Assembly (NCBI RefSeq): GCF_016545825.1
Contig: NC_052621.1
Location: forward strand, 16,852,910 to 16,916,909
Length of the DNA stretch: 64,000 nt
Source: Eucalyptus grandis
Taxonomy: Eukaryota > Streptophyta > Magnoliopsida > Myrtales > Myrtaceae
Reading direction: 5' to 3'
The notes under the pieces are model-generated. The model did not search any database and was not told the DNA's origin. It saw only the letters and a list, made by a program, of their open reading frames with translations. This document shows, piece after piece, positions 26,332 through 38,105 of this stretch; position 1 is the stretch's first letter, and every line of letters starts with the position of its first letter. The position numbers and the translations under genes are program-made.

Positions 26332-26916
26332 TATGTACAGTTAGAGGAACCCAAGCCTTATAAGTCAGCCCAAGACTCTCCCCTAAACGATGTGGTACAG
26401 GAGACATGCATACTGCCAAGGCGATCTTAGTCCATCCCTCCATATTATCTTGGCTCTGGGTCATTACATTCTCCACCCCTTACGACACAGCGCCCTCACT
26501 ATGGCCCCACACGCTACAAGAATCAACTTTGATACCACTTGTAAGGTCCCTAGGCCATTATTGTACATATATTGTCCGTTTTGAACACTAAGTCCTCACG
26601 GTTTTGTTCTTCTCAAGGCAGCCCATACCATCCCAAGAAAACGTGTATGTATAGTTGGAGAAACCCAAGCCTAATAAGCCAGCCCTAAACTCTTCCCCTA
26701 GGCGATGTGGAATAGGAGACATGTGCTTAGCCTCGCCCACGTACTACTTAAGTGATCTTAGTCCATCCCTCCATACTGCCCCGGGTCTGGGTCGTCACAT
26801 TTACAAATTAGAAAAGTAGAATTTTCTACAAATTAGGAGGAAAAGAAAATCCCCTACAAATTAGGGCTGGAAAATAAAATCCCTTACAAATTAGGGGATT
26901 CTAGCTCGTGCCAATA
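25473..26916 (-). repeat. 5' LTR of the copia element, interrupted
   Basis: The two LTR parts (25473-25668 and 26805-26916) join to match the 3' LTR. The break holds the TRIM-like inverted dimer, flanked by TCTAC and TTTAC. The LTR start has changed from TG to TA. Confidence 0.85.
25669..26799. mobile_element. Inverted dimer of a TRIM-like mini LTR element
   Basis: The insert starts TGTGACAACCCAGACC and ends with its inverse, GGTCTGGGTCGTCACA. The forward half has LTR 25669-25927 (259 bp), a primer site GTGGTATAGAGCC, a 70-bp internal part, a purine-rich AAGGGGTAAAGAG and the start of a second LTR at 25998. The inverted half has an LTR at 26540-26799, an internal part 26469-26539 containing the inverted primer site (GATACCACTTG), and a second LTR from 26468 downward with a 29-base A run at 26300-26328. 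The halves meet tail-to-tail near 26170. It carries no coding sequence. A 5-bp target duplication (TCTAC/TTTAC, one mismatch) surrounds the whole. Confidence 0.82.
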
Positions 26917-26921
26917 ATAAA

Positions 26922-28837
26922 TTGATTCACACCCAACTCTAAGGGTCATAAATGGATTTATCATAGGTGTTAAGAAGGTTCGCAACTTACTTAGACTTAA
27001 CCCATCTTTATGACTCTCTCTTCACTTTCTCTTGTCCTCACTCAATCTCACTCGCTTGCTCCATGCTTTTACCTTAGTTTGGATATGAGTTTTTATAAGT
27101 TTGAGCAAATATAGAAATGTTTTAATAATATGAATCAGGTTGGGAATGGGTTAGGTCGAGTATGGGTTACTAAATTTATATTGTACGGAAATAAGTTAAA
27201 ATAAATTAATTTTGGTTAAATCATTTTTGACTTAACCCGACCCAATTTACCCTCTTGACATGTCTGGTGACAAGTAAAAGACATACATTTTTACGATTCT
27301 TAAATCTTCCACTATCTCTCCATCTTTTGTTAATTGCGACGGCGGTAGAATGCAAGTGACATACTTGCAACAGCATCGAGTGAGCAAAACATGTGATGGT
27401 ACAGGATCTTCATCTCGGTGTATCTCTTGTTTTCTCCTAACTGTAAGTGTAGTTTCAGGGGCAACATTATCGTATGGCAAATAATTTGGCGTCAAACTTT
27501 TTCAGTCATCATTTGAGTTTCATTACTTTTAAAAAGTCGATCTTTAATTAAATGGCTCCGGTGCTCTAAAGTTTTACGTGGAATTATTTTAGTAATAAAA
27601 GGCCCAAGTCACTTGAATATATGGTCTTAGATAGATGGTCTAACTCATGATTTTTTGGTATTAGTTGAACGTTGGTAACGTTTGAGCCATAAACACTATA
27701 AAAAAAATAGAAACTTGACAAACCGACATCGTGAGTTAAAAGCAAAAATCGACATATTCTAGCTCTGCCACCATTTTTCTTTGTTAAACTCAGAAGCAAT
27801 CATCGAGCAAACATTCTCTCTCCAAATAACTTCATTTAGAATCAAAGTATCTATTTGCTTTCCTCCATTAAAGAACGAAATTAGAAAAAAATTCTTGACA
27901 TCCCATCACTAGTTTCATTTGTTTCTAGTTTGACCTTGCTTTCTTTGGAGAATGAGCAACGAGGCTTGGAGCTTTCTGTTAGTGGACTGTGAAGCAAGGT
28001 CACATGTTTGGAAACCAATTTAAGCCTAATGTCTCCATTGGTGGGAATTCGATACATTCAATGACTTTGATAGGTAAGTTGTGCGTTAAACAATTAAAAA
28101 TGTCTAGTGCAAAGCATTATGAATAATCAATTTAGTGTCAAAACTTTATGAAAAATCACTTTAGTATCAAAACTTTGCAAACTATCAATTTGAGTACTCC
28201 TATGCATTCTTATTATTAAAATAATGTTACATCAAATTTTATGGCACAGGGTCATTTAAGTGATCAATTCTAAAAAATTATGATATTTAAATTATGTTTG
28301 AAAAAATTTTACACCAAAGAGTGCATCGCACTATAGTTTTGGCGTTAATATTGTCCTTTCCCCAACGTTGTTATCATTCACATTTTTGGGATTTCATTAT
28401 ACTTGAAATTATTTGGAGTCAAGCATATATCCCCCTAAGGTAATGCAAGAAAATCAGTTTTTCCATATTCTCTCACCATTATACCTTTCACTTTTATTTT
28501 CAAACTTAGATAAACAAAGAGTAATATGATGAGGCACCCTTATTCATTTTTAAATCCTCTCTATCATTTTCCTTTCAATATACATATCCAAACAGATGAT
28601 GAAAACAAGTTTCCTACCTAAATTATTAAAGGCGAGACTTTGAATCTCTCAACCCGTCAACATCGTAAACATCATTTTCCCAAACAAAGTAATGGTCGGG
28701 ATATATGTGAAGTTAAAAGTAGAACGATTAACTTTTATTGCACTTGCCATCAATAGGAAGTGTTGACTTTATGTGTAATTTTAGCCACAAGATGCGTTTC
28801 CTCGCACCCTAAAGGCAAGGAATGAGATACTCTAAGG
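26922..28837. other. Intergenic AT-rich DNA
   Basis: No gene is supported. Positions 27120-27260 hold GGGTTAGGTCGAG and ACTTAACCCGACCC words similar to 19300-19450, on the other side of the copia element. Minus-strand frames at 27247-27495 and 27584-27799 show no family features. Confidence 0.4.
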
Positions 28838-29722
28838 GCATGCATGGTGACTTTCTATTTCTTCCGATTTTTGCTCTTTTGTTCTCCGAAACAAAAAAAA
28901 GAACAGAAATCCGTTTGGTAATGCCAACTTATTTTTCTATTCCCCGGAATAGAAAAGTGACAGGGAATAGATTTGGAGCATAAACAAGAAACAAAAAAAA
29001 CTAGTTTCTTGTTTCTGAGAACAATTTCTAGAAATAAGTTTTTTTCTTTTCTATTTCTCTTTTATTCTTCTTCCTTGTTGTAGCCACCGTTGGCTGCCTG
29101 CCAACCGCCAGCCACCTCTTGCCGCCTGCGGCCACCATCGACAGCCGACCGCCGGCAACTGCCAACGATGGTCACCACCGCCCATAGCCCACCGACTCGC
29201 CACCTACAACCCATCGGCCAACGACCACCACTGTCCGCCTACAACCTACCATCACCAATCGCCGCACGACCACCGTACGACCGCCACCTACCACTGCATG
29301 ACTGCTGACCGTCGCTGCCGACCGCCACCCACAACCCATCGGCCGCTACCCCCTCCCGCAATCAGTGGGCGGCAATCCTATGGCGGCGGTCAGCGACGAC
29401 GATCGGCAGTCGTGCAGCGATCGTGGGGCAGTCGTGCGGCAGTCGTGCAGCGATCGTGCGGCGATCGTGCATCGGTCGTGCAACGACGGGCAGCGGTCGA
29501 TGGTCCATGAGTAAGAAGAAAAAACAAATTAATACAAAAATTTATTAATTTTTACCAAACACATTTCTATTATTTTTCTATTTCAAGAATATAAATTTTG
29601 TATAATTACCAAGCGCCTTATTTTACTTAGAAATTGTTCTTGGAGTAAAAATAGAAAAAAAAAACTATTTCTGAAAAGAAATAATTCCCCATAATAGAAA
29701 CATTGTCATGCACATCCTAAAT
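28838..29722. mobile_element. Non-autonomous hAT-like element with GC-rich core
   Basis: The left end TAAGGGCATGCATGGTGAC and the inverse of the right end, TTAGGATGTGCATGACAATG, form imperfect terminal inverted repeats, both leading into TTTCTATT. This is a form common in small plant hAT-like elements. The AT-rich arms flank a GC-rich core (29078-29510) made of GCCACC/CCGCC words and an 11-bp tandem array. Frames in the core are proline/arginine-rich and look like by-products of the repeats. No target duplication was found. Confidence 0.6.
29406..29485. repeat. 11-bp tandem array in the GC-rich core
   Basis: About seven imperfect 11-bp units of the type CAGTCGTGCAG / CGATCGTGCGG follow one another. 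They are CpG-rich and may bind nothing in particular. Confidence 0.75.
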
Positions 29723-31396
29723 TTATGGAATACATCGCATGGCAACACTCTCCTTTGTATTCATGAGCCAATTCATCATCCTGACATTAGCCAAAAGAGA
29801 CCTACCATTAACCTAACTTTGGAGAGGATAAACCTAACTCCTAACTAGAGTTATCCTCTCCAAATTTATAATTTAACTTTACTCACCGATGAACTCAAAT
29901 AACCGCACGTAATTGAATCTAATTGGACTATGACTCTAATTTTGATTAGTGGTAAGCATTAAAGATACTGGTGTGACCAAGTTCACAGGCTTGCGGGGCT
30001 CAAAATTAGAGGTATCCGAGCAAAGACTCAGTCCCACATCGCTTGGGTGTGCATATACAAAGTCTAAATCTCCTCTCTTCTCGTACCTTCAATCTCTATA
30101 TGCACATCACCTTTGTCCCTGAAGCACATGAATTTAGTCTCACGGATATCTGTAGGACTTGCGTCTAAAAGTTTATCACTTATATAAAAAACTTGGACTA
30201 TGACTCAATGCAACTTTTTAACCGGACCCCATGAGTCGAAGGGATTTATTCTCTGAACGAACATGGCAACGCTTTTCCTTCACAGAAGTACTGCATGCTG
30301 CCATTTATAAGCAGTAGCTTTGCAATGACGCTAAGTTGCATGCGAGTCTTTGGTGAATCCTAAGCCACTCTCGAATAAAATCCCAGTTGACTTTCATGGT
30401 CGGCCTCGAAAAGTGTTTCGAGAACTCGCGTAAATACAGAGTCGATGATAATTCTCTCTCAACATTTATGTCTCTGTCTAAGTCAGCACACACTTTGGTC
30501 AGACCACGTCTTTTTTTATTTTGGGCTACAAACAATCCGCAGAAGGTCTGAATCGCAATCTTAAGGTGTTTACTTTTAAGACAATTGTTTACTTCAAAAT
30601 TATTGGATGAGGATGTGATTTGATGTCTAAATATCCCTGTGTTGCTAGACAACAAGGATATGATAGACGTCCGAGTCATATTAAGGGATATTAAGACTAT
30701 GGTTCACTGAAAATTTTGGAGGAAAATTGTTAATTTTTGTATACCTAGTTATTCAAAGAAAGTGTATCCCTTCTAGTTAAAAGAAGTTATTTTCTTCCAA
30801 TTTAATCTTATTGATTTCAGTCTATAGAAAATATTTTTCCTAAGTTAATTAGTTTTTTGTAATATAAATGCGAGGAAAGTGGAGAATAATTTTCCAAAAC
30901 AGATTTCATTCAAACAAACAGATCTAAAGATTAATTTAAAAAAAAAAATGATGCAGCGATGTTGTAAAAGGTAATATGGCGCCACAAATCATGTGAGGGT
31001 GATATAATGACTCCTATGACATGACATTGGGAGACTGCTTGACTATTACATGGCATATTATGACATAGAAAACCCTACAGTTTATACAACATGGAAATAC
31101 TAATAACATGACATGATAGCATGACGATAGTCACGCAATATGAGCAATAATTACATGCTAGATGAGAAGGTGCGGCCCAATATATGATATAATGGTAGCA
31201 CAGTGACATGACAGAAACGATAATGTGGTCATCATCGGTATTGAAAGGAAAACCATAGCACGGCATGCAAACAATCATATAGTGTACTGATGACACGGTA
31301 AACATAACATGACGCGTTAGATAGTGATGATGTGTCCTGCACAATATCAAAACGTGATGACATCAAGTGGCATCTAACAGTGACGTGACATATGTT
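29723..31396. other. Intergenic, left flank of the segmental duplication
   Basis: No gene is supported. The minus-strand frame 30305-30679 (124 codons) has no family features. Positions 30990-31490 are dense in ATGACATG/TGGCATA words. The first duplication junction lies in this word-rich stretch at 31397. Confidence 0.4.
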
Positions 31397-34300
31397 AATA
31401 ACGTGACCAACAATGTTGTCATGCAATGATGACATGGCATATTAATGATATGGCATACAATGACAACATGACATATTACAGACATGGATGCAGACTCTTG
31501 CAACAAGTCAGTCTATTCTTCGGCTTTCTCGGGCCCATGGTAACAACTAAAGAGAAACATTTATCCCCTTTGCAACTATGATTAGAAAACGAAATAAAAC
31601 ACTTCTCTTTAAGCAAATAATTTTTAAAATTATTTCAAAATGCAATGATCAACAAGCTCTAGGATTTGCTCAAACACCTAATCGATTCAGAGACCGGAAG
31701 CCTTCAGCTATTTAGCCTTTGGATCAACGGGGACACCTTGCCATTCCTTTGCTATTACAAACTAGGGTTGACTATCATAATATTAGGGTTTTTAATATAG
31801 GCATTTCATATTTTTTCCTACTACATTCCACCTATAAACTATATACAGAAAAAGCAAACAAATAAATGATAATTCTACCAATTATAAGCTATCTTTGCAT
31901 GCTCATTGTTTGTTAAGTCAGCTTCTAGAGTCTTAGCTCAAGTATTCTGGTAGTGGAGTTACCCAACTTATAAATTTTAATAAACAATTATGCAAAAGAA
32001 ACTGCCTTAAGCGTTTCCCTTCATACAAAGGTGTAGAGAACTTCCATTAACAGAACACTTCTCTTTGATATTGAATTTTATTTCCTATCTTATGATTTGG
32101 AAATTTTTGTTATAATCGTAACTTTGAGGTCAACTATCATCTTCTTTCATTCAAAAAAGCGTATCACGCTTCCCAACCCACATCAATCAAGAAAAGGAGT
32201 TAACAAACTACAGTTGTTTGTATTTTCCATATGGTTTATTTATGCAATGATATTCAACCAAGTGCTCAATTTCCATGTTAATTGTTCTTTTTAAGGGAAA
32301 ATGGCACTAATAATTTATGGACCAACATGCAAGCTTAACCTGGGAATTTTATATTATTTAATGCGGTGCTTGAACTATTCTTAAATGTCACTATAGTCGT
32401 TTTGTTTGATCAAACAAGAGAGAAAGTCACCATAAACTTCCAATTTGTTCAATCTAGTCCATCAACTTTCCATAATAAAGTCAAATAAGTCCTTCGATAC
32501 TAATTACAAGTTTTCATATTTACACCGTGCCCCCGATTTTAGAAATTTTTAATTTCAATGCATTTCCTAAATCAACAAAAAAGAAATGCTATCTATTTAT
32601 TATCTTGTAAATTTTTTTCTTTTTAAATATTGCAGTAGTTCCATTCAAGTGTATTTTAGCTTGTGATCTTTATAATTGTAAAAACTGAACTTAAAGTTGT
32701 ATCATTTTAATATTCCTGCAATTTAAGTACATTGTTTTCATTAGGATATTTGGAAACAAAATTTTATTTTTCTTTAGATACTCACACGTATATTAATCTA
32801 AATCTTGTTCGGTTTTCAAGTTTTTGTGATTCGTGTTTTCATAATTAAGGATGTGTATATTTAAGCAAAAGAATTTTCTGCAAATTAGTTTTCTATACTT
32901 TCACTTGTTTATTTTGCTGAAGATGATCAATTAACAAAGAATCATTCACAATCAAAGAAATTATGCATGCTTTTAATTAGGAAAATAAATTCCCTAACTT
33001 GAAAATGGAAAATCATTTTGCTAAAAAATGATCTTTAAGATAGTATTTTCCCTTATATTATATTTTCTCTGAAACAAACAAACCCTAAGTTAAATATGTG
33101 TGCTTACTTTCGTAATAGCTGTAGAGCTTCAAAACGCGTGGCTATCACTATCGGTAATAACCTAAATAGATGAAACTGCACTGATGATCGATAATAAATA
33201 GTGAATATTTTGATCGCATGTTGGCACTATTTCTTACTACATTACTAGGCCCATGATCCATGAAAATGTAATGCTTATTATATGTGATTATGGAAGGTCT
33301 TGTGTATGGCATTTTCTTAACACATTGATCTTCCTAGTCCTATACTAAGGTTATATAGGATTCGATTGGTTTTGAGATGATGTTATTGATTTTTATTTTA
33401 TTTTAAAGCTATGGTCACTTAAAACAAAATTTTCAGTTATTAATCCAATAGTGTCGTTTTCAATATATAAAATCATTTTCAAAATAAAATAAGTTAATTA
33501 ATATAGCCCAAGTAGGAATGTTGGAATTTTTCTATAATATGGGCTTATATTAATTAATTTATTTTTTTATTTTAAATAATCGGGTTAATGGATATTACAA
33601 TATTTGTTAAACCCTACAGTGATCTTATTGAAATGGGTATTGGCATCTATTAATAACAGGCCTAATTGAGCAGCAAAGTGAAAGTAATTGTATTTAACTA
33701 AAGCCCACAATAGAAATGGCCCAGTTTGATTAGGGTTTATTAGGTCTTCTCCCTAACCTATAAAATGGTAGGTTATATCTATCGGTTGCTTTAATCCCAT
33801 TGAAACCTACTACATCGAAATAGATCATAGAGATGAAGATCTGACATTATGATAGATCTCTGATTATTATATTGATCTGTTTTTCAAATAGGTACGTTTT
33901 ATTTTGCTATACTTATTGGTTTCAGTGTTTTACAGTCATATATAAATCTGATTCTTTTTGAATTGATTAGTTGTTTATGTGCATAATTTTCTACACGAGT
34001 CTCTCCCAACTAAATCTTTATTTGAAAAGGATCGCACTTTGATTTTTTTACCTCGCGTAAGACGGTGGAATCTATGTACTTTTCGCATGGCCATCGGAAG
34101 GAATGAAAGGCAGCGCCATTTTCAATGTATTTTCAACCGTGTTCATGGTCAGAGCCCGCAAAGTCAATGGCACAGCTCAGCGTCCGAGAAATTCCAGCCA
34201 TGTCTACAGCTTCAAACTCCTATAAGAAACGAAAATTGTTAAAGCAGCAACCGTATCCTCTCTCATCTCTCACGTTCACATGGTCAAAAAGACCCTGCCG

Positions 34301-34870
34301 TGTCTTCTTGTGGTTATATTGGGATTTCTGGGGTGGATCTTCTTGACACTCTAATAAATATTTTGAGAGCGCCTATGAAAATTCTTGACTACGAGCTGGA
34401 TTGAATATATTGTACCGATAGGTCTTGTGAGCTTCTTAACAGGGTTCACATGAAATTCACATCATTAACAATTGTGAGGAATCCGAGTATGTAGACCGGC
34501 GTCAGCAAAAGTGTTTCTTGAGCTCTTGGGGCTGTTGGACTAGCTTTTTCTTATGGGTTCAGTCAATGCTCCGTGCACATGTGCACCACTCTCTCTCTCT
34601 CTCTCTCTCTCTCTAACAAAAAATAAAATGATTCCCAAATGATTTTCTTGGAAACCCAACTATCAGTCCACGACCCATCTTCAATAACCCTAGTGCTTGT
34701 AGCCGTGAATAGTCTATGTCGCACCCCCTACTCTTGCCCACATTTGTCAACAAAGTCAAAATGCAGAGGTGTGTTGGGAGACGAATTGACTCCGCAGTGC
34801 GTATTTGCATCCAACTTTTTGTCCACCGGCTTTTGTCTCATCACAATAGTTAATGGACGATCCGTTTTTA
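31397..34870. other. Upstream non-coding part of unit 1
   Basis: AT-rich and without a gene. It matches 45296-48870 in unit 2, and its part 33640-33960 matches 63680-64000 in unit 3. Positions 33519-33980 begin TGTTGGAATTTTTC and contain CCTATAAAATGG, so this may be a solo LTR shared by all three units. A (CT)n run lies at 34593-34615. Confidence 0.5.
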
Positions 34871-37677
34871 CATTAGTCGGGACTCCCAATTTTCAAATCG
34901 CAACTTAATGTTTAAATATCTAAAAAAGGTTAATTAGGAGTACTAAGTTTTGACATTAGACACCAAGCAAAATAAATAGAGATTTATTTTACCAAATCGC
35001 GACTTAAGGTTTAAATATTTAACATGCAAAAGATTTTTAATCTTTCAAAATTTTTTGCCACTAATTTATTTTAACCTAAATTACTATCATGCAAATTAGA
35101 CACTCATCCATTATTAAAGCAAAATAAAAAATTTATTTTACATCACACAAAGCAAGCAATCATTTTTTTTTTTTTTTTTTTGGGTTTTCTTAAAAATTAA
35201 ATTTTTTATGAAAATGCATTTTAAAACTAAATGACTTAATTTATTTTTAATTTTTTATGCAAAATGTTTTATGCACCTCATGACCTAATTTATTTTAACA
35301 AGCTAAAATAATCTATTATGCAAACTGTTAACATGCACCTAGTATTTTTGTATTTTTTTATTGAAATCCATTATAAAACCTTATTAAATAAAAAATGATA
35401 ATAAATTGCATCACACAAACTCAAGCAATGATTTTTTTTTTTTTATGAAAATGGGTTTTCTAAGACTCTAAAAAGGCTATTTAAGTCTAATCCTAACTTA
35501 TTTTTTAAAATATCTAAAAAATGCAGTCCTAAAAATATTATCTAAAAATGCAATCCTAGAAATATAATCCTAAAAATTTGATTAATTAAACCTAGATGTC
35601 TATTATATTAAACCTTAATGTCCTATAGCTCATGCAAAGTTTTTTTTGAATATTTTGATTTTTGATTTTTTAGTTTCTTTTTAGTTTTTTTTTTGTAAGT
35701 TGATTAATTGTTAAACAATGGTTAAATCTAAACAATTAATATAATCACTAAATAAAGGATCAAAATAATTGGAAAAATAACCTGACGTCTCACAAGTTAA
35801 ATTAACAATTATTCTAACCCTAATATCACAATAACTTAAAATAATTAAAAAATGCTGTCCGAAGTCTTACGGACCAAATTAAATAATTATTATGATTTAA
35901 CAATTGAGATTCTACCAAAAAGCCCAAAAATTAAAAATAATTAGAAAAATGATCTAATGTCTCTCGGATCAAATTAATAATTATATTAATTTCGGACAAA
36001 ATCTACAGATAATGCATACTAAATTCACAAATATTAACATCCACCATTACAAATTAAATACCTAAACTAAAAATGCTATCAAATGAAATAAGCAAAAATA
36101 ACGTAACAAATAAAATAAACTAAACTATAAAAGTAAAACAAAATAAAATAAAAAGAACAAAAACTACCTAAAGGTAAAGGGGGGGTATAAACCGAAAGTG
36201 GACGGCGCTGGTCTGTCGTCGGGGCTCCGGCGGGGAGCGGCTGCAGGTGGACGGCGGCGGGCTTGAGCTCGGGGCAGCAGAGATCGGTGGAGCAAGGGCA
36301 CGGCGCGGGGTCCGTCGGGGCAGAGAAGGGTCGCGGCGACGGGGCGCGGGCTGAGGCGCGGCGGCGGAGCTGCGGACGTCGTTGGTGTAGGCGCGGGTGA
36401 GGCGACTCACAGAGCTGGGTCGTGAGTTGCTGGGTGGCGGCGTCGTCTGCGGTGCGGGGCTCGGCCGTGGGGTCTCGAGCAGCGGTCGTCGAGGAGCGGA
36501 GCGGCGAGGACGGGAGCGGCGGGCTTCGGAGCTCCGGCGAGAGCTGGGCAGCAACAGGTCGCGGCGGTGTCGGATTTGGGTGCTCGCGGCGTCGGTGTTG
36601 CTGGGCGGAGGTGCAGGCGCGCAACTGACAGTGGTCTCAGGCGGAGGGAGACGAGCGGCAGGTTTGGAGCTCCGGCGTCGCGCTGGGCAGCAGCAGGTCG
36701 CGATGGCCGGCGCGGGGGACGCGGCGACCAGTGGGGGCGGCGCTGGCGTCGGCGAGCGGACCAGCGAGGCGGCGGTGCGGAGGCGCGGCGGAGCTCGGAG
36801 ATCGACAGGTGGCGTCGCGGGCGGATCAGGAGTGTTGCAGTGGCGCGGCGTCGGCGAGGGCGGAAGCGCGGTCGTCGGGGCGCCCGGCGTTCGGAGGTGC
36901 GGCGATGGAGCTGCAGATGCGGGCGAGTCCGGCGGAGTGGCAGTGGCGTCGTGGGCAGAGGTGCTGTGATCGGCGGGCAAGTGCTGCAGATGCTCGAACA
37001 CAGGGTGGAGGCGATCGGCGGGACGTCGTGCAGCTTTGCGGAGATGGAACCCACGAAGAAGAAACACAGTGCACGTCTCTTTCTTTTTTTTTTTTTTTTT
37101 TTTGGTTTCTCTCTCACCTCACGTCTACTCGCACGTATTCCCTGCTGACTTTTGTACTTTTCTTCAGTCAAAAGGGGCAAACAGCCACTTTTCCTGACCC
37201 AGAAATTTTTTTTTTTTTTTGGTTCACAACCTGACCCAGAAAATTGAACTCAAAAGAAATGAACGAGAAAACTTCCTCACTTTTGCTTTGAAAATTTTTC
37301 TTGAGTTCACTCAAGATTTTTTTGAAAATCCAGCCCCTCAATTTTTCCCCCTTGTGCAGGTCAACTCCTTTTTATAATGGTTTCGCACGGTCACTTTCTA
37401 TGGTAAATTTCAAACTTCCATCTTTTGTTACATTAAATTAAAAATGCAAATCAGAGCATAATTTCGCAATCAGTTCGATTTTTCGCCGATTTTTTCCATT
37501 TTATCAAAATCCTTGCCTTTTGTTCACTTGATTTTAAAATTATTTCTGCATTTAACAAAATCTGAATACTCATCGAATTTTAAACTTTCATACATAATCA
37601 ATCAAATCAATCTTCTCCATTTTTATTTTTTCTCTTTTCAAAATGCAATTTTATTTTTCCAAAATTAGGTGTCAACA
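34871..37677 (-). mobile_element. LTR-like insertion in unit 1 with a GC-rich island
   Basis: This block is missing in unit 2, where the flanks join near 48884. Its right end on the plus strand is GGTGTCAACA, so the minus strand starts TGTTGACACC, a common plant LTR start. A TATA-like TTATAAAAAGG lies on the minus strand near 37370. The left end (CATTAGTCGGGACTCCC) is not a clean LTR end and no target duplication is visible, so it could be a truncated solo LTR. It ends about 430 bp before the CYP85A start codon. Confidence 0.55.
36170..37070. other. GC-rich island inside the LTR-like insertion
   Basis: About 900 bp is very GC- and CpG-rich and open in several frames on both strands; the longest is 36168-37067 (-, 299 codons). 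All products are Ala/Pro/Arg/Ser-rich with no domain. There are internal partial repeats, for example GAGCTCCGGCG followed by CTGGGCAGCA at about 36530 and 36665. I read these frames as composition effects, not genes. Confidence 0.6.
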
Positions 37678-37706
37678 CTTTTCTTTCCTTCACTGTTGAG
37701 TTGAGC

Positions 37707-37712
37707 CGTGTG
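37707..37712 (+). promoter_or_regulatory. Candidate BRRE upstream of CYP85A copy 1
   Basis: CGTGTG matches the brassinosteroid response element CGTG(T/C)G bound by BZR1-type repressors, which act in feedback on brassinosteroid synthesis genes. It lies about 400 bp upstream of the ATG and is kept in unit 2. A six-base match can occur by chance. Confidence 0.3.
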
Positions 37713-37990
37713 CCTTGTAAAAAGTGTTGAAAAGAAACCTTTCTTTTTCGGCCAATCTAATTCTTGGGTTTGCAGGTCTCCCAAGAGGCTCCGCGGTTGG
37801 CCTACTCTCTCTCTCTCTCCCCTCCCCTCCACTTCCCCCACCAAAAGGTAAGAAAGGATGAAAACCATATAGGGTGACAACTTGGCTTATTGTCATTATG
37901 ATAATAGAAGAGCTAATTGTAATCAATTTTAAAAAGATGCTTTTGCACGATCTGGTTGATTTACTTATTGTAATTGCCACCCAAGCAGGC

Positions 37991-38000
37991 CTATATATAC
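37991..38000 (+). promoter_or_regulatory. TATA box of CYP85A copy 1
   Basis: CTATATATAC lies about 110 bp upstream of the start codon, a normal distance for a plant TATA box with a short leader. It is identical in unit 2. Confidence 0.6.
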
Positions 38001-38105
38001 ACGTACTTACTTACCGACAGAATCCCGAGCTTTCATAACCTTTGCAACCTTTCTGAAGAACAGAGGAGCAAGTGAGGGCTTGAGCTGAGCTTCTTGAGAG
38101 CATCA

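Larger units (their letters stand above)
20430..26916 (-). mobile_element. Ty1/copia LTR retrotransposon, decayed, carrying a nested insert
   Basis: Sense is the minus strand. LTRs are at 20430-20695 (3') and 25473-26916 (5', split by an insert at 25669-26799). Domain remnants run gag, integrase, reverse transcriptase, RNase H, which is the copia order. A primer site and a purine tract are in place. The host word TAAA lies at 20426-20429 and 26917-26920, an incomplete target duplication. Many stops and indels show an old insertion. Confidence 0.9.

Noticed and set aside
25669..26799. 5S rRNA-like Cassandra element
   Set aside because: The LTRs were checked for the 5S internal control region and it is not there. 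The element is TRIM-like but not Cassandra.
30305..30679. 124-codon minus-strand frame
   Set aside because: No family features. Length alone is not enough in DNA with many frames.
36079..37180. Long overlapping frames of 181-299 codons in the GC-rich island
   Set aside because: They occur on both strands and in several frames at once, have Ala/Pro/Arg-rich products without domains, and sit in an insert absent from unit 2. Composition explains them.
38042..38105. Upstream non-ATG extension of the CYP85A frame (four codons from 38094)
   Set aside because: It starts with TTG. The ATG at 38106 gives the normal family N-terminus.
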